DNA of 64,000 nucleotides from Pedobacter nototheniae (lineage in GTDB: Bacteria > Bacteroidota > Bacteroidia > Sphingobacteriales > Sphingobacteriaceae). Made by a program: the position numbers and the translations under genes. This document shows positions 26,691 through 36,905 of the stretch, piece by piece (position 1 is the first letter of the stretch; each line of letters starts with the position of its first letter). Below the pieces are notes generated by a model. It was not told the origin of the DNA. It made no database searches and saw nothing but the letters and a program-made list of their open reading frames with translations. The stretch is taken from the NCBI RefSeq assembly GCF_004335085.1, contig NZ_RQRS01000018.1:1-64000 (forward strand), written 5' to 3'.

Positions 26691-27527
26691 TTAACCAATT
26701 TTTTGATAAATATTATTTTTCTTATCGATAAGTTTAAACTTTTTTGCAAGTTCAGAATTTCTTATGGTTTCTTTTGCACCAAGACATAAAAAGCCGAAGT
26801 TGGCCAGGCTATCATAAAATAATTGAATTACTTTGTACTGTAATTCTACGTTAAAATAAATTAGAACATTACGGCACGATATAATTTGGAATTGGTTAAA
26901 TGGTCCATCGGATACTAAATTATGACTTGAAAACAATACATTTTTCTTTAGTGAACGATTGATAGATACGGCATCATATTTAGCAGTATAATAGGTTGCT
27001 AAAGAGTTGCTATTCCCTATTGTTCTGTAATTTTCTGAGTAAAGTTTCATTTTTTGCAAATCATAAATACCTTCTTTAGCATGGTTTAGAACTTCTGAAT
27101 TTATATCTGTACCATAAAAGAAACATCGTTCATACAAACCTTGTTCCGCAAATAATATTACGAAAGAATATAGTTCCTCGCCGGTAGAGCAGCCTGCATT
27201 CCATACCTTAATGTGTGGGTACGATCTTAAATATGGAATAACATGATCTTTTAATGATCTGTAGAATAGTGGATCACGAAACATCTCGGTAACGTTTACG
27301 GTAATCTCTTCTAAAAAGTGCTCAAAATATCCATGGTCGTTTGTTAGTAAATTGCAAAGCTCAAAATAAGTAAGCTTTTGTAAAGTCATTATTCTACTTA
27401 CCCGTCGTTTTAACGAGGCAATAGAATAGTTTTCAAAATCGAAGCCATGTATGTTCTTAATCAAAATTATTAAGGCATTTAGCTCGCTTGTTGAAACTTC
27501 CATCAATGGTTGTTGAAAATTACGCAT
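26691..27527 (-). CDS. cheR: CheR-type protein-glutamate O-methyltransferase
   Basis: A 278-residue SAM-dependent methyltransferase with the CheR fold: an N-terminal helical domain (about 10-80: HGFDFENYSIASLKRRVSR, EEITVNVTEMFRDPLFYRSL) and a SAM-binding domain with IKVWNAGCSTGEELYSFVI and the late motif ISCRNVLIYFN. All core motifs are intact. CheR normally methylates chemoreceptors, but none is present here and the opposing CheB methylesterase is absent. I took the ATG at 27527, 3 bases after the stop of the upstream kinase, rather than a TTG that would overlap it. It may methylate a protein partner of the surrounding kinases. Confidence 0.9.
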   Translation of the reverse strand: MRNFQQPLMEVSTSELNALIILIKNIHGFDFENYSIASLKRRVSRIMTLQKLTYFELCNLLTNDHGYFEHFLEEITVNVTEMFRDPLFYRSLKDHVIPYLRSYPHIKVWNAGCSTGEELYSFVILFAEQGLYERCFFYGTDINSEVLNHAKEGIYDLQKMKLYSENYRTIGNSNSLATYYTAKYDAVSINRSLKKNVLFSSHNLVSDGPFNQFQIISCRNVLIYFNVELQYKVIQLFYDSLANFGFLCLGAKETIRNSELAKKFKLIDKKNNIYQKIG

Positions 27528-27529
27528 AC

Positions 27530-30500
27530 CTAACTTAGCCAAACCCTTAACATGGATAATAATTGATCTACATCTACAGGTTTTGAAATGTAATCATTTG
27601 CTCCAGCCTCGATACATTTCTCTCTGTCGTTTTTCATCGCCTTTGCTGTAAGTGCTATAATTGGCAATTTATTTAATGCTTTATTTAACCTTATCTGCCT
27701 CATGGCTTCGTAACCGTCCATTTCAGGCATCATAATATCCATTAAAACCAAATCTGTTTGTGGGTTTTCTTGCAACTGTTTTAGCGCTTCTCTACCATTG
27801 TTGGCAATAATTATATTAATATCATAAACCTGGAGGGCGCTTGATAGTGCAAAGATGTTACGCATATCATCATCGGTAATTAGAATAGTTTTATTCTTTA
27901 GCGCTTTTTCTAGCGTAGATGCATGCTTTTTACTTCCAGAAGTATTGCCATAGGTTGTAGCCGTATGTTTTAACGATTGATTTTGAAGCTTATTCATGAA
28001 TAAACTCACTTCATCCAAAAGTCTATCATTGGATTTGCTGGTTTTTAAAACCATTGCTTCCGTGTATTTCATAATGTGAGCCATTTTCTCTTTATCGAGT
28101 TCCATAGCGGTATTAATAATTACTGGAATATGCTTTAGGGCTGGTTTTGCCTTTATTTGATCTAATAAATCGAAACCGGAAATATCGGGCAATTTCAAAT
28201 CCAAAATGATGCAATCAAATACTTGCTCTTCTAAAATCTCCAAAGCTTCTTTACCTGTGTATGCCTGACAAACCTTTGCGCCTTTTTGAATTAATTGCTC
28301 GGTGAGGGTGTTGCTTTGTAAAATTTGATCTTCAATAATTAAAACATTATTAAATGTATATTCATGGTGACTTAATAACTCAAAGGCCTGATCTAGCTTA
28401 TCTTTTTCTACTGGTTTTTTAAGGAAACCTATGGCACCTTCCTGTTGGGCTTTGGCGGCTCTTTCATTTCCTGCAGACATCATGTGCACTGGAATATGTT
28501 TGGTGGCGGGGTTTGCCTTTAATTTTTTCAAGATCGTCCATCCATCCATTACCGGCAACATTACATCTAAAACAATGGCATCAGGTATTTCTTTAATGGC
28601 TAAGGCTAAGCCTTCATCGCCACTATGCGCCAATATAGGCGAGAAGCCTTTTTCTATAGCGTAATCTTTTAATACATCAGCAAAAACCTCATCATCCTCT
28701 ACAATCAAAAGTTTTGTTTTCTCGTTATCCCTTTTGGGTGCTATAAATTCAAAATCTGCTTTATTTTCTATTGGAATTGGCTCGCTTGTTTTTTCTATTA
28801 CCTTATTTTCCTGTACTTCAACTTTGTTTAAACTTTGAGGTAAGAAAAGGGTAAAAGTACTGCCTAAATCTGTCTGGCTTTTTACTTGTATTTCTCCACC
28901 TAAAATATTTGCAAGTTCTTTACTAATAGATAAACCTAAGCCAGTACCGCCATATTTTCTACTTGTTGAACCATCTTCTTGTTGGAAAGCTTCAAAAATT
29001 ACATTTAACTTGTCTGCAGCAATGCCAATACCTGTATCTATTACGCTAAAGTAAATTGGCTTTTCTGTACTTTCTTTTAACTCGCTTCGCGATTTAATTT
29101 GAGATTGTTCCCCAATACCAATTTCTACGGTTACGCTACCTTGTTTAGGGGTAAACTTAAAGGCATTTGATAATAAGTTTTTAATAATTTGTTCCAACCT
29201 CCCCTGGTCTGAAATGAATATCTCTGGCAGGTTATCCTTAAGTTTAATATCAAAATTAATTTGTTTCTGATTTGCCATTTCAGAGAAAAGGGAATCCAGA
29301 TTATTTTTTAACTCGTTGGGGTGAATGTTTTCGACTAGTAAATCAATATTACCAGATTCTATTTTCGATAAATCAAGAATATCATTTATTAAGTTAAGTA
29401 AATCGCTTCCAGCGTTGTGGATTACGCCAGCATATTTAATTTGATCTTCATTTAAATTTTCCGGGCGATTTTCCTTTAAAATTCTTGCTAAAATTAAGAT
29501 ACTGTTTAAAGGTGTACGTAGTTCGTGGCTCATATTTGCCAAAAACTCGGATTTATACTTGCTGCTCATTTCAAGCTCTTCAGCCTTTAAGCTTATTGCT
29601 TCTTTTGCCTGATTTATTGATGCGTTACGTTCTTCAAGTTGTTGCGCTTTCTCTTCCAGTTCGGAGTTTGCTTGTTGTAATTCTTCCTGTTGTACACGCA
29701 ATTCTTCTTCTGATGCCTGTAATGCTTCTGTTTTATGAACAAGCTCTTCATTTGTGGTACGCAATTCCTCCTGCTGGCTTGCCAACTCTTCTGTTTGTTG
29801 TTGCGTTTGCTCGTAAAGCTGTCTTAGTTGTACATGGGCTATGGCACTATTGATTGCAATACCAATGTTTCTGGCCATGTTACTAATTAAATCTAACTTT
29901 TTTTCTTCAGGATTATTGATGAAACCAAGTTCTGCTACGGCAATGGTTTTACCTTCGTAAATAATAGGAACTAAAAAAATATAGTTTGGGTTTGTATCAC
30001 CTAATCCGGAGTTTACTTTAATATAATCTTTTGGAATATCCGTAATTAGTTTTGGAGATTGCTCAATAGCAACCTGGCCCACTAAACCTTCGCCAAAATA
30101 AATATTCTTTTTGCCTTTCTGATAAGCATAAGAACCCGCAAGATATAATTGTTGTTTACGATCATCAACTAAAAAAATAGCCCCGATTGTTGCGTTAATA
30201 TAATTGCTTATTTTGGAAATAATATTTTTAGAAAGCTCTTCTAGTTCCTGTTGGCCCGTCATGGCTTCATTAATTTCTGCAGCACCACTTAGCAGCCAAT
30301 TGTTGTTCTCGTTTTCGCGAGAAATTTCTGCCAGTTCTATATTGGTTTTTGTAATCTCATCTTCGGTTTCCTTCTGCTTATTAAATGTTGTCCTAATGTA
30401 TTTCAAGAGAAATAATATCAAACAAAAAATGATTAGTGAACTGGCTAATACAACAATTATTGTTTGGTTGCTATTATCTTTATTAGATATTTTACGCTGC

Positions 30501-31009
30501 TTTAAAAGCGCTATCTCATTATTTACAAAGTGGGTGTTGACGGTTAAAAAGTCGTTTTTTAGCTGTTCGCCTTTATCAACAAAATTAATTAAGGTAGATT
30601 GATCGAAATCTTTATTACTCAAACGAAGCATAATTTGCTTCATGTTATCAATTTTTAAGCTGGCATGAGATTCAAGGCTATCAATTTTTTTCAACTGTTC
30701 AGGATTATCAGCTGCAAGCTTTTTTAATTGAGCAATGTATGGTAAAACCTGGTTTATACTTTTTGTATAAGAAACATAGTGTTTTTCCTCTTTGCTGATT
30801 AAAAAACCACGTAGGCTTGTTTCGGCATTTAGGAGTTCAATCTCAGCTTTTTGGGCTAAATGAATAATTTCTTGAGAATGATCTACCCATTCAGAACTGT
30901 TTCTTAATGAATTGATACTTAGATATGAACTGAGAGCCGAAATAAATACAAATATCAAAGATATTGTAAAGCCGGTTAAAACCTGCTGTTTAAAGGAAAG
31001 TTTAAACAT
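27530..31009 (-). CDS. CHASE3-GAF hybrid sensor histidine kinase with three receiver domains
   Basis: A 1159-residue membrane kinase. Order: membrane helix (about 13-33), extracytoplasmic CHASE3 domain (34-180), second helix (183-203), GAF domain (about 250-392), long Glu/Gln-rich coiled coil (395-480), HisKA (His495 in NMSHELRTPLNS), HATPase (about 600-725; NLLSNAFKFT, DTGIGIA, GGTGLGLSISKEL), then receivers at about 765-880 (Asp815), 887-1005 (Asp937) and 1039-1157 (Asp1091). All three phosphoacceptor Asp are present. It heads the operon kinase-cheR-hybrid kinase. The coiled coil between GAF and HisKA is of the kind seen in kinases linked to CheB/CheR modules. Signal unknown. Confidence 0.93.
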   Translation of the reverse strand: MFKLSFKQQVLTGFTISLIFVFISALSSYLSINSLRNSSEWVDHSQEIIHLAQKAEIELLNAETSLRGFLISKEEKHYVSYTKSINQVLPYIAQLKKLAADNPEQLKKIDSLESHASLKIDNMKQIMLRLSNKDFDQSTLINFVDKGEQLKNDFLTVNTHFVNNEIALLKQRKISNKDNSNQTIIVVLASSLIIFCLILFLLKYIRTTFNKQKETEDEITKTNIELAEISRENENNNWLLSGAAEINEAMTGQQELEELSKNIISKISNYINATIGAIFLVDDRKQQLYLAGSYAYQKGKKNIYFGEGLVGQVAIEQSPKLITDIPKDYIKVNSGLGDTNPNYIFLVPIIYEGKTIAVAELGFINNPEEKKLDLISNMARNIGIAINSAIAHVQLRQLYEQTQQQTEELASQQEELRTTNEELVHKTEALQASEEELRVQQEELQQANSELEEKAQQLEERNASINQAKEAISLKAEELEMSSKYKSEFLANMSHELRTPLNSILILARILKENRPENLNEDQIKYAGVIHNAGSDLLNLINDILDLSKIESGNIDLLVENIHPNELKNNLDSLFSEMANQKQINFDIKLKDNLPEIFISDQGRLEQIIKNLLSNAFKFTPKQGSVTVEIGIGEQSQIKSRSELKESTEKPIYFSVIDTGIGIAADKLNVIFEAFQQEDGSTSRKYGGTGLGLSISKELANILGGEIQVKSQTDLGSTFTLFLPQSLNKVEVQENKVIEKTSEPIPIENKADFEFIAPKRDNEKTKLLIVEDDEVFADVLKDYAIEKGFSPILAHSGDEGLALAIKEIPDAIVLDVMLPVMDGWTILKKLKANPATKHIPVHMMSAGNERAAKAQQEGAIGFLKKPVEKDKLDQAFELLSHHEYTFNNVLIIEDQILQSNTLTEQLIQKGAKVCQAYTGKEALEILEEQVFDCIILDLKLPDISGFDLLDQIKAKPALKHIPVIINTAMELDKEKMAHIMKYTEAMVLKTSKSNDRLLDEVSLFMNKLQNQSLKHTATTYGNTSGSKKHASTLEKALKNKTILITDDDMRNIFALSSALQVYDINIIIANNGREALKQLQENPQTDLVLMDIMMPEMDGYEAMRQIRLNKALNKLPIIALTAKAMKNDREKCIEAGANDYISKPVDVDQLLSMLRVWLS

Positions 31010-31132
31010 TTTATTAAATGTTGAATCTATAAATGGTAATGATTAGATGTTCCTAATCTAATTAATTGGTAAATATAGTACCTGAATTAATATAAATTCA
31101 ATTTATAGTAAAATGAATAAAAGAAATAATGC

Positions 31133-31813
31133 CTAAGCAAGCTCCTTAAAAATATTGGTAAAGGTAGAGCCAATAGGAATACTTTTGTTATTTATCCAGA
31201 TTTGACTTTTATCAAATTTGCTGATTTTATTTTTAGAAACGATAAAAGCCCTGTGGCAACGAATAAAATTTTCTTTTGGCAGCAAATCTGCCAAATCGTT
31301 AATGGTAATTCTTGAGCTTAAAAGTTTATCGGTAAGTTGTATTTGGGTATAATTACCAGATGCCTCTATGTACAAAATTTGCTCAAGAAGCACTTTAATT
31401 TGCTCATAGCCATCTTTAATAAAAATGTGTTCTGGTTTTAATTCTAGTTTATTATTTCGCAGGTTAAAAAGTTCTTGGGCTTTGTTGCAGGCCTTTAAAA
31501 ACCGCGAAAGGGCAAAGGGTTTCAATAAATAATCAATAGCATCAAGCTCAAAACTTTGTACGGCATGCTCCGTATAAGCTGTGGTAAAAATAACCATTGG
31601 CGGTTTGCTTAAGCTTTTTAAAAAATCAATACCATTGATATCTGGCATTTTAATATCCAGAAAAAGTAAATCAACTGGGTTTTGTTGTAAATACCCAATG
31701 GCCTCAAAAGCATCGGTAAATGTAGCTGCCAATTCAATAAAAGGCACTTTTGATGCATGAGATTTTATAATATCGAGTGCAATTGGTTCGTCATCAACAG
31801 CTATAGCAATCAT
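31133..31813 (-). CDS. LytTR-family response regulator
   Basis: A 226-residue DNA-binding regulator: receiver domain (1-115, Asp53 in LLFLDIKMPDING, Lys in LLKPFALSRF) and a LytTR domain (about 125-225: IKDGYEQIKVLLEQILYIEA, NDLADLLPKENFIRCHRAFI, KSIPIGSTF). LytTR regulators bind paired short direct repeats. It follows the LytS-type kinase with a 21-base gap, so the two are cotranscribed and form a two-component system. Targets are unknown; the divergent Spx-like gene upstream of the operon and the neighbouring hybrid kinase operon are candidates by position only. Confidence 0.95.
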   Translation of the reverse strand: MIAIAVDDEPIALDIIKSHASKVPFIELAATFTDAFEAIGYLQQNPVDLLFLDIKMPDINGIDFLKSLSKPPMVIFTTAYTEHAVQSFELDAIDYLLKPFALSRFLKACNKAQELFNLRNNKLELKPEHIFIKDGYEQIKVLLEQILYIEASGNYTQIQLTDKLLSSRITINDLADLLPKENFIRCHRAFIVSKNKISKFDKSQIWINNKSIPIGSTFTNIFKELA

Positions 31814-31834
31814 TTATTTATCTGGTAATTAATA

Positions 31835-33340
31835 TTAATCCAACTGTAAAGTTAAGTGAACAAAAAATTCTTTAGCACTTTCGCGGATAATTAATTCGTG
31901 TTTCCCCACATAAAGCAACGATAATCTTTGTTTTACATTTTCTAGTCCTATGCCGCTTTTTAACTTTTCGGGGTCATTATCTGCCTTTACATAAATACTA
32001 TTGCTTACATCAAAATAAAGAATACTCTCTTTAGTTTGCAGCGTAATTTTAATGTATGATGGTTGTTGTAAACTAATACCATGTTTAAAGGCATTTTCTA
32101 CGAAGGGGATGAGCAGCATTGGTGTAATTTGCAAGTTGCCAAGCTGTTCATCAATTTGTGTTTCAATTCTTATATCGGCAGATCGGGATGTACGCAGTTT
32201 TTGTAAATCGATATAATTATTTAAATAATCCAACTCACGGGTTAGCGCAATTTTATCCTGCATGTTTTCTTGAAGCATAAAGCGCATCATATCTCCTAAC
32301 TTTTGAATACCCTCGCCAGTTCTTTCAGCGTTTTCCTGCAAAGCGGTGCCAAATAATGTATTTAATGCATTGAATAAAAAGTGAGGGTTAATTTGAGATT
32401 TAAGAAAGTTTAAGCTCGCATCTGATTTGCCTAATTCTGTTTTAAGTATTTGTAACTCTGTTTGCTTTTCAAATTTGCGCTTATAAATATACCAGGCTAA
32501 GGGCGTAGCAATACAAACTAAACATATTGAAGTTAAAATTAAAGTAATAGGTAAAGTATTGCCACCACGCATAAATGCTGAAAGCGATAACAAGAGAAAT
32601 GCTATAATAATGGCTATTATGCCCATATTGCTCCAAAAATAGTGTGCAAAGCCTTTTTGGTTCTTTCTTAAGTTAGGTATAATAAAATAGATAGATAAAA
32701 GCACCAGGGCAATATTTACGGGCGGTGAAATAAGCCAAAAAAGGAAGATTTCGTAATCGTAAGTAAGCGATAAAACTGCTCCGAAAATCATTAAAGAAAT
32801 TAACCAGATGCGAGTAGAGGTGAAAATTTCTGATACTATACTGTCGTACTTTTTAAGGAATGGTATTTTGTTCAAAAGCTCAAAACCTTTTTCATTAAAA
32901 TAAGCATAAGCATTAAACAAAAAGTAAAGAAACATAATATAAGTAAAGGCCTCGCCAAAAAACACATCGTAAGCCTTTTGCAAATCTTCATATCCTACAA
33001 GGCGGTAAGCTTGAGAATAGGTGTTGGCCACCATCCACATAATAACAGATAAAGCAGTGGTAAAAATCGTCATCACTACATTCATTGCCACATTTTCCTT
33101 ACGTGCCAATGGAGGCATAAAACAAAAGTTAAACAACAAAAAGCTGATGTAAAGGATGCTGATTTTAAATAATTCTGGCAAAAAATAATTGCCAAGTACA
33201 CTAAAGCTAATGTGGTTTTCTGTAAAGTGATATGAATTGCCAGAACTATAAGTGGTTTGAGAACAAATACCGATTACGCCTAATGTATACAGGGTGGTCG
33301 AAATCCAAAACTCTAACTGATTTATGCTTTTTGTTTTCAT
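31835..33340 (-). CDS. LytS/YehU-type sensor histidine kinase
   Basis: A 501-residue membrane kinase. About eight hydrophobic helices lie between residues 12 and 285. They are followed by the His_kinase domain with the phosphoacceptor motif SQINPHFLFNALNTL (His320) and a HATPase region (PMLLIPFVENAFKHGI, LKSGIGLENVKQRLSLLY). The motif and lack of a separate dimerisation domain are typical of LytS kinases paired with LytTR regulators, and such a regulator follows directly. The membrane domain is not a recognisable 5TM-LytS unit, so the stimulus cannot be guessed. Confidence 0.93.
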   Translation of the reverse strand: MKTKSINQLEFWISTTLYTLGVIGICSQTTYSSGNSYHFTENHISFSVLGNYFLPELFKISILYISFLLFNFCFMPPLARKENVAMNVVMTIFTTALSVIMWMVANTYSQAYRLVGYEDLQKAYDVFFGEAFTYIMFLYFLFNAYAYFNEKGFELLNKIPFLKKYDSIVSEIFTSTRIWLISLMIFGAVLSLTYDYEIFLFWLISPPVNIALVLLSIYFIIPNLRKNQKGFAHYFWSNMGIIAIIIAFLLLSLSAFMRGGNTLPITLILTSICLVCIATPLAWYIYKRKFEKQTELQILKTELGKSDASLNFLKSQINPHFLFNALNTLFGTALQENAERTGEGIQKLGDMMRFMLQENMQDKIALTRELDYLNNYIDLQKLRTSRSADIRIETQIDEQLGNLQITPMLLIPFVENAFKHGISLQQPSYIKITLQTKESILYFDVSNSIYVKADNDPEKLKSGIGLENVKQRLSLLYVGKHELIIRESAKEFFVHLTLQLD

Positions 33341-33463
33341 TGTTTGCTAAGTTAATGCAGATAATTTTATGGTACAATGCTACAAAGCTTTGATAAATGG
33401 AAAATTAAAATGTGATGGACACCTTAAAAAATGTGATGAATTTATAAATACTCAGTTTATTTG

Positions 33464-33471
33464 TAGTTTTG
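33464..33471 (+). promoter_or_regulatory. Promoter of the Spx/ArsC-like gene
   Basis: TAGTTTTG matches TAnnTTTG, 27 bases before the chosen ATG; it overlaps a TTG in the same frame and so argues against that upstream start. Confidence 0.55.
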
Positions 33472-33498
33472 AGCCTTAATAGAATTAAAATAGTTAAT

Positions 33499-33846
33499 AT
33501 GATTGTTTACGGAATTCCTAATTGCAATACAGTAAAAAAAGCTTTAGACTGGCTTAAAGCAAATAAAATAGAATTTGAATTTCATGATTTTAAGAAAAAA
33601 GGCATCACTGCCGAAAAACTAAATACCTGGTGTGATATTTTTGGATGGGAAACCGTACTAAACCGAAAAGGCTTAACATGGAAAAAATTAACAAAAGAGG
33701 AGCAGGCAAAAATTGATAATCAAAAATTGGCTATAGCCTATTTAGTAGATAATACCAGTGCGATAAAGCGCCCTGTGGTAGAAAAAAATGGTCAGGCAAT
33801 TCTAATAAGTTTCGACGAGGCAAATTATGCCAAAACACTTTTATAA
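33499..33846 (+). CDS. ArsC/Spx/YffB family thioredoxin-fold protein
   Basis: A 115-residue protein beginning MIVYGIPNCNTVKKALDWL, with a single active-site Cys9 in the PNCNTVKKA motif. The central FHDFKKKGI, WETVLNRKGLTWKKL and late IKRPVVEKNG are family signatures (the Arg-Pro region). The Cys-Asn-Thr arrangement, not CxxC, is closest to YffB/ArsC-like reductases and not to the redox switch of Bacillus Spx. No ars genes are nearby, so arsenate reduction is not supported. The ATG at 33499 was preferred to a TTG that lies in the promoter. Confidence 0.88.
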   Translation: MIVYGIPNCNTVKKALDWLKANKIEFEFHDFKKKGITAEKLNTWCDIFGWETVLNRKGLTWKKLTKEEQAKIDNQKLAIAYLVDNTSAIKRPVVEKNGQAILISFDEANYAKTLL

Positions 33847-33908
33847 TCCACACGTTTAAAATTAATGTTAAAGTTTGTTAAAAGCGGATTTTAGATGTTA
33901 AACAAAAT

Positions 33909-33916
33909 TACATTTG
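33909..33916 (+). promoter_or_regulatory. -7 element just upstream of the 246-aa gene
   Basis: TACATTTG, a full match to TAnnTTTG, ends 7 bases before the ATG at 33923, leaving a leader of at most a few bases. Confidence 0.5.
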
Positions 33917-33922
33917 ATTATT

Positions 33923-34663
33923 ATGTATAAGCTAATCGTTTTCTTTTTCTTCGCTTTGCCAGTTGGTGTATTTGCTCAAACAGTTACCACAGGAACAATA
34001 TTTGATTACTCAAATAAAAAACTTTCCTTGCCAGGTGTATCCGTAAAAAATCTTACAAACAAAAAATCTACCAGCACCAATAATGCCGGTAAATATACAA
34101 TTAGTGCCAATGTTGGCGATTTAATAGAATTTTCTTTGGTTGGATATCACACCGATACATTATACCTTACTAATTTATTAAACAGAACAATTTATTTGCC
34201 CACCAAAAGCAATAACTTAAACGATGTTAATATTCAAGCTGTAAGGCTAAACAAAAGTTTGGTTAATATTAAAGATCCACTAGCAGAAAAATATACTTTG
34301 CTAAGTACAGGTGGTAACTTAGATAGGAAAAAAATGACAGATAAAGTTGGAGGTTTGGGGCTAAATCTTGGTTATGGAAAGTATAAAAGACAGCAAAGAA
34401 AAGAAGCTGATTTAGAAGAAAAAGAACGCTACCAAGAAGAAATTGATGATAACTTTAATGAAAAAACAGTTTCAGAAATGACCAAGCTAGAAGGGCAGGA
34501 TTTAAAAAACTTTTTACTTATTTATCGTCCATCTGTAGAGGCCGTTAAAGCCGAAAGACCATACAGGTATCAGTATTATATTTCTAGGGCTTTTGTGGCA
34601 TGGCAAAAACTTTCTCCACAAGAAAGAAAACTTCAGGATTTGCCAAAATTAAAGGCTAATTAG
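33923..34663 (+). CDS. Secreted carboxypeptidase-like regulatory domain protein
   Basis: A 246-residue exported protein: signal peptide (1-19, ending GVFAQ), a CarboxypepD_reg-like beta-sandwich (about 22-100: TGTIFDYSNKKLSLPGVSVK, NNAGKYTISANVGDLIEFSL, VGYHTDTLYL), then a charged helical region (about 130-246) containing RKEADLEEKERYQEE. The N-domain is the same kind that precedes TonB receptors, but no plug or barrel follows. Proteins of this type are common in Bacteroidota with unknown role. The ATG at 33923 was chosen because it gives a standard signal peptide. Confidence 0.8.
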   Translation: MYKLIVFFFFALPVGVFAQTVTTGTIFDYSNKKLSLPGVSVKNLTNKKSTSTNNAGKYTISANVGDLIEFSLVGYHTDTLYLTNLLNRTIYLPTKSNNLNDVNIQAVRLNKSLVNIKDPLAEKYTLLSTGGNLDRKKMTDKVGGLGLNLGYGKYKRQQRKEADLEEKERYQEEIDDNFNEKTVSEMTKLEGQDLKNFLLIYRPSVEAVKAERPYRYQYYISRAFVAWQKLSPQERKLQDLPKLKAN

Positions 34664-34765
34664 GTTTTTATATAGAAGTAAATATTTGTTAACGTAACAT
34701 TGTTTCCATAAAATGGGAGAGAATTGTTTATTGTTTTATATTTACCCTTCTATAACAACCTTATT

Positions 34766-36772
34766 ATGAATTTAAAATCACTCAAACGAACCTCGCTTTC
34801 GTTGGTGCTTGCCTTTATGGGTACGGCAACGTTTGCGCAACAAGCAACTACCCAAACAACTGCTCCAGTAAGTAACTATAGTGCTGCAGATGCTTTCGGG
34901 CCATTGTTTTATACTTCTAACGGAAACGAATTTCGCTCAGCAAATGGAGCCCCAGGTGCAAAATACTGGCAAAATCGTGTTGATTATAATATCACCGCTA
35001 GTTTAGATGAAACAAAAAATCAGGTAACAGGAACCGTTACCATCACCTATAAAAATAACAGCCCAGATAAATTGCCGTATTTATGGTTGCAATTAGATCA
35101 AAATACTTTTAAAGAAACATCTCGTGGTTACGCCATTACTCCTGCACAAAGCAGATACGGTGCGCAAGGAGAAAAATTTGAGGGCGGTTATAAAATCCAA
35201 AATATAAGCGTATCTCAAAAAACTGGCGCAGTAAAATTTACTTCATTAGTAGAAGATACAAGAATGCAAATTCGTTTGGATCAGCCATTGGCACCTAATG
35301 GAGATATTGTAACCGTTAAAATGGATTACTCTTACATCGTTCCAAAAGAAGGATCAGACCGTACAAGTCATTTAACTACAAAAAATGGAGAAATATATGC
35401 CATTGCACAATGGTTTCCACGCTTATGTGTTTATGATGATGTAATAGGATGGAATACTTTGCCTTATTGGGGTGGTGGAGAGTTTTACTGTGAGTACGGC
35501 GATATTAATTTTGCCATTACTGCACCTGCAACGCACATTGTAATGGGGTCGGGAGAATTATTAAACCCTGCCGAAGTTTTTACGCCTGAACAATTACAAA
35601 GATGGAATGCCGCTAAAAATAGCGATGCCACAGTACATATTCGTACAGAAGCAGAGGTTACTGATCCAAAATCTCGCCCTGCTAAAGATAAATTAACATG
35701 GAAATTTAAAATTTTAAATGCACGCGATGCCGCATGGGCATCATCAAAAGCATTTGTTTTAGATGCAGCCCGTATCAATTTACCGAGCGGAAAAAAAGCC
35801 TTAGCAGTTTCTGCACACCCTGTAGAAAGTAATGGAATGGATTCTTATGGTCGTGGTGTAGAATATGTAAAAACTACTATAGAACATTATTCAACTAAAT
35901 GGTTCGAATATCCTTACCCAATGGCTGTAAACGTTGCTACCTCAGTAGGCGGTATGGAATATCCTGGTATTGTTTTTTGCGGTTGGAAAGCTAAAAAAGG
36001 CTCAGCTTGGGGTGTTATCGATCACGAATTTGGTCATACCTGGTTCCCAATGATTGTAGGCTCAAACGAACGCAAATTTGGCTGGATGGATGAAGGTTTC
36101 AATACGTTTATTAATGGTATTTCTGCTCAAAACTTTAATAAAGGGGAGTACAAACCCCGTGTTGCCGATATGAATGTTATTGGTAACCGCGTTATTGGTA
36201 ACTTGAAATACGATAACATTATGCAAATACCTGATGGTATGGCCGAACCTAATATTGGTATAAACCTATACGCTAAACCAGGATGGGGATTAAATATTTT
36301 AAGAGATCAGATTTTAGGCGAAGATCGTTTCGATTACGCATTTAAACAATACATTAAAAATTGGGCATTTAAACACCCAACACCAATAGATTTTTTCCGT
36401 TCGATGGAAAATGGAGCAGGTGAAGATCTTTCATGGTTTTGGAGAAGTTGGTTTATAAACAACTGGAAAATGGACCAGGGTATTGCTGATGTTAAAGAGG
36501 TTAAAACCGATGGCGCCATAACTAGCTATAACATTAAAGTAGTAAATCTTGAAAAAATGCCAATGCCTATTATTCTTCAAATTAAAACAAAGAGCGGCAA
36601 AACCGACCTTGTTAAAGTTCCTGTTGATGTTTGGATGAAAAGTGGAACATGGACTGTACGTTATCCAACAACAGAAGAAGTTGTTGAAGTAACGCTCGAT
36701 CCTAATAAAGTATTACCAGATTCAAACCCTAATAATAATACTTGGGTAACTGGGGCTGCCGCTAAAAATTAA
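34766..36772 (+). CDS. Secreted M1-family zinc metallopeptidase (aminopeptidase N-like)
   Basis: A 668-residue exported protease with signal peptide (about 1-25, ending TFAQQ), an N-terminal beta domain (about 65-310: [20 protein letters not shown]), and the thermolysin-like catalytic domain. The zinc site is HEFGHTW (His420, Glu421, His424) with the third ligand Glu443 in GWMDEGFN. The exopeptidase motif appears as VGGMEYPG (395-401), where classical M1 enzymes have GAMEN, so substrate specificity may differ. I chose the ATG at 34766 because it starts a proper signal peptide. Transcribed alone and followed by a strong terminator. Confidence 0.92.
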   Translation: MNLKSLKRTSLSLVLAFMGTATFAQQATTQTTAPVSNYSAADAFGPLFYTSNGNEFRSANGAPGAKYWQNRVDYNITASLDETKNQVTGTVTITYKNNSPDKLPYLWLQLDQNTFKETSRGYAITPAQSRYGAQGEKFEGGYKIQNISVSQKTGAVKFTSLVEDTRMQIRLDQPLAPNGDIVTVKMDYSYIVPKEGSDRTSHLTTKNGEIYAIAQWFPRLCVYDDVIGWNTLPYWGGGEFYCEYGDINFAITAPATHIVMGSGELLNPAEVFTPEQLQRWNAAKNSDATVHIRTEAEVTDPKSRPAKDKLTWKFKILNARDAAWASSKAFVLDAARINLPSGKKALAVSAHPVESNGMDSYGRGVEYVKTTIEHYSTKWFEYPYPMAVNVATSVGGMEYPGIVFCGWKAKKGSAWGVIDHEFGHTWFPMIVGSNERKFGWMDEGFNTFINGISAQNFNKGEYKPRVADMNVIGNRVIGNLKYDNIMQIPDGMAEPNIGINLYAKPGWGLNILRDQILGEDRFDYAFKQYIKNWAFKHPTPIDFFRSMENGAGEDLSWFWRSWFINNWKMDQGIADVKEVKTDGAITSYNIKVVNLEKMPMPIILQIKTKSGKTDLVKVPVDVWMKSGTWTVRYPTTEEVVEVTLDPNKVLPDSNPNNNTWVTGAAAKN

Positions 36773-36800
36773 AATATATTGTCATTTTATTGATATTCAA

Positions 36801-36838
36801 AAGTCCTGCATAACACCAGTTGTGCAGGACTTTTTTTA
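36801..36838 (+). terminator. Terminator after the M1 peptidase
   Basis: Stem AAGTCCTGCA / TGTGCAGGACTT with a 10-base loop followed by T7, 28 bases past the stop. Confidence 0.88.
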
Positions 36839-36905
36839 TGGCAAAGCACCGACTTTTTAATCCTTCGGAAACTTTACTTTCGGGTTTAATTAAAAATTAG
36901 ATAGA

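Noticed and set aside
27528..27542. TTG start of cheR overlapping the upstream kinase
   Set aside because: An ATG at 27527, 3 bases after the kinase stop, is more likely, and the extra residues are not part of the CheR fold.
33499..33846. Arsenate reductase in an arsenic resistance system
   Set aside because: Only the fold and active-site Cys match; no ars regulator or transporter is nearby.
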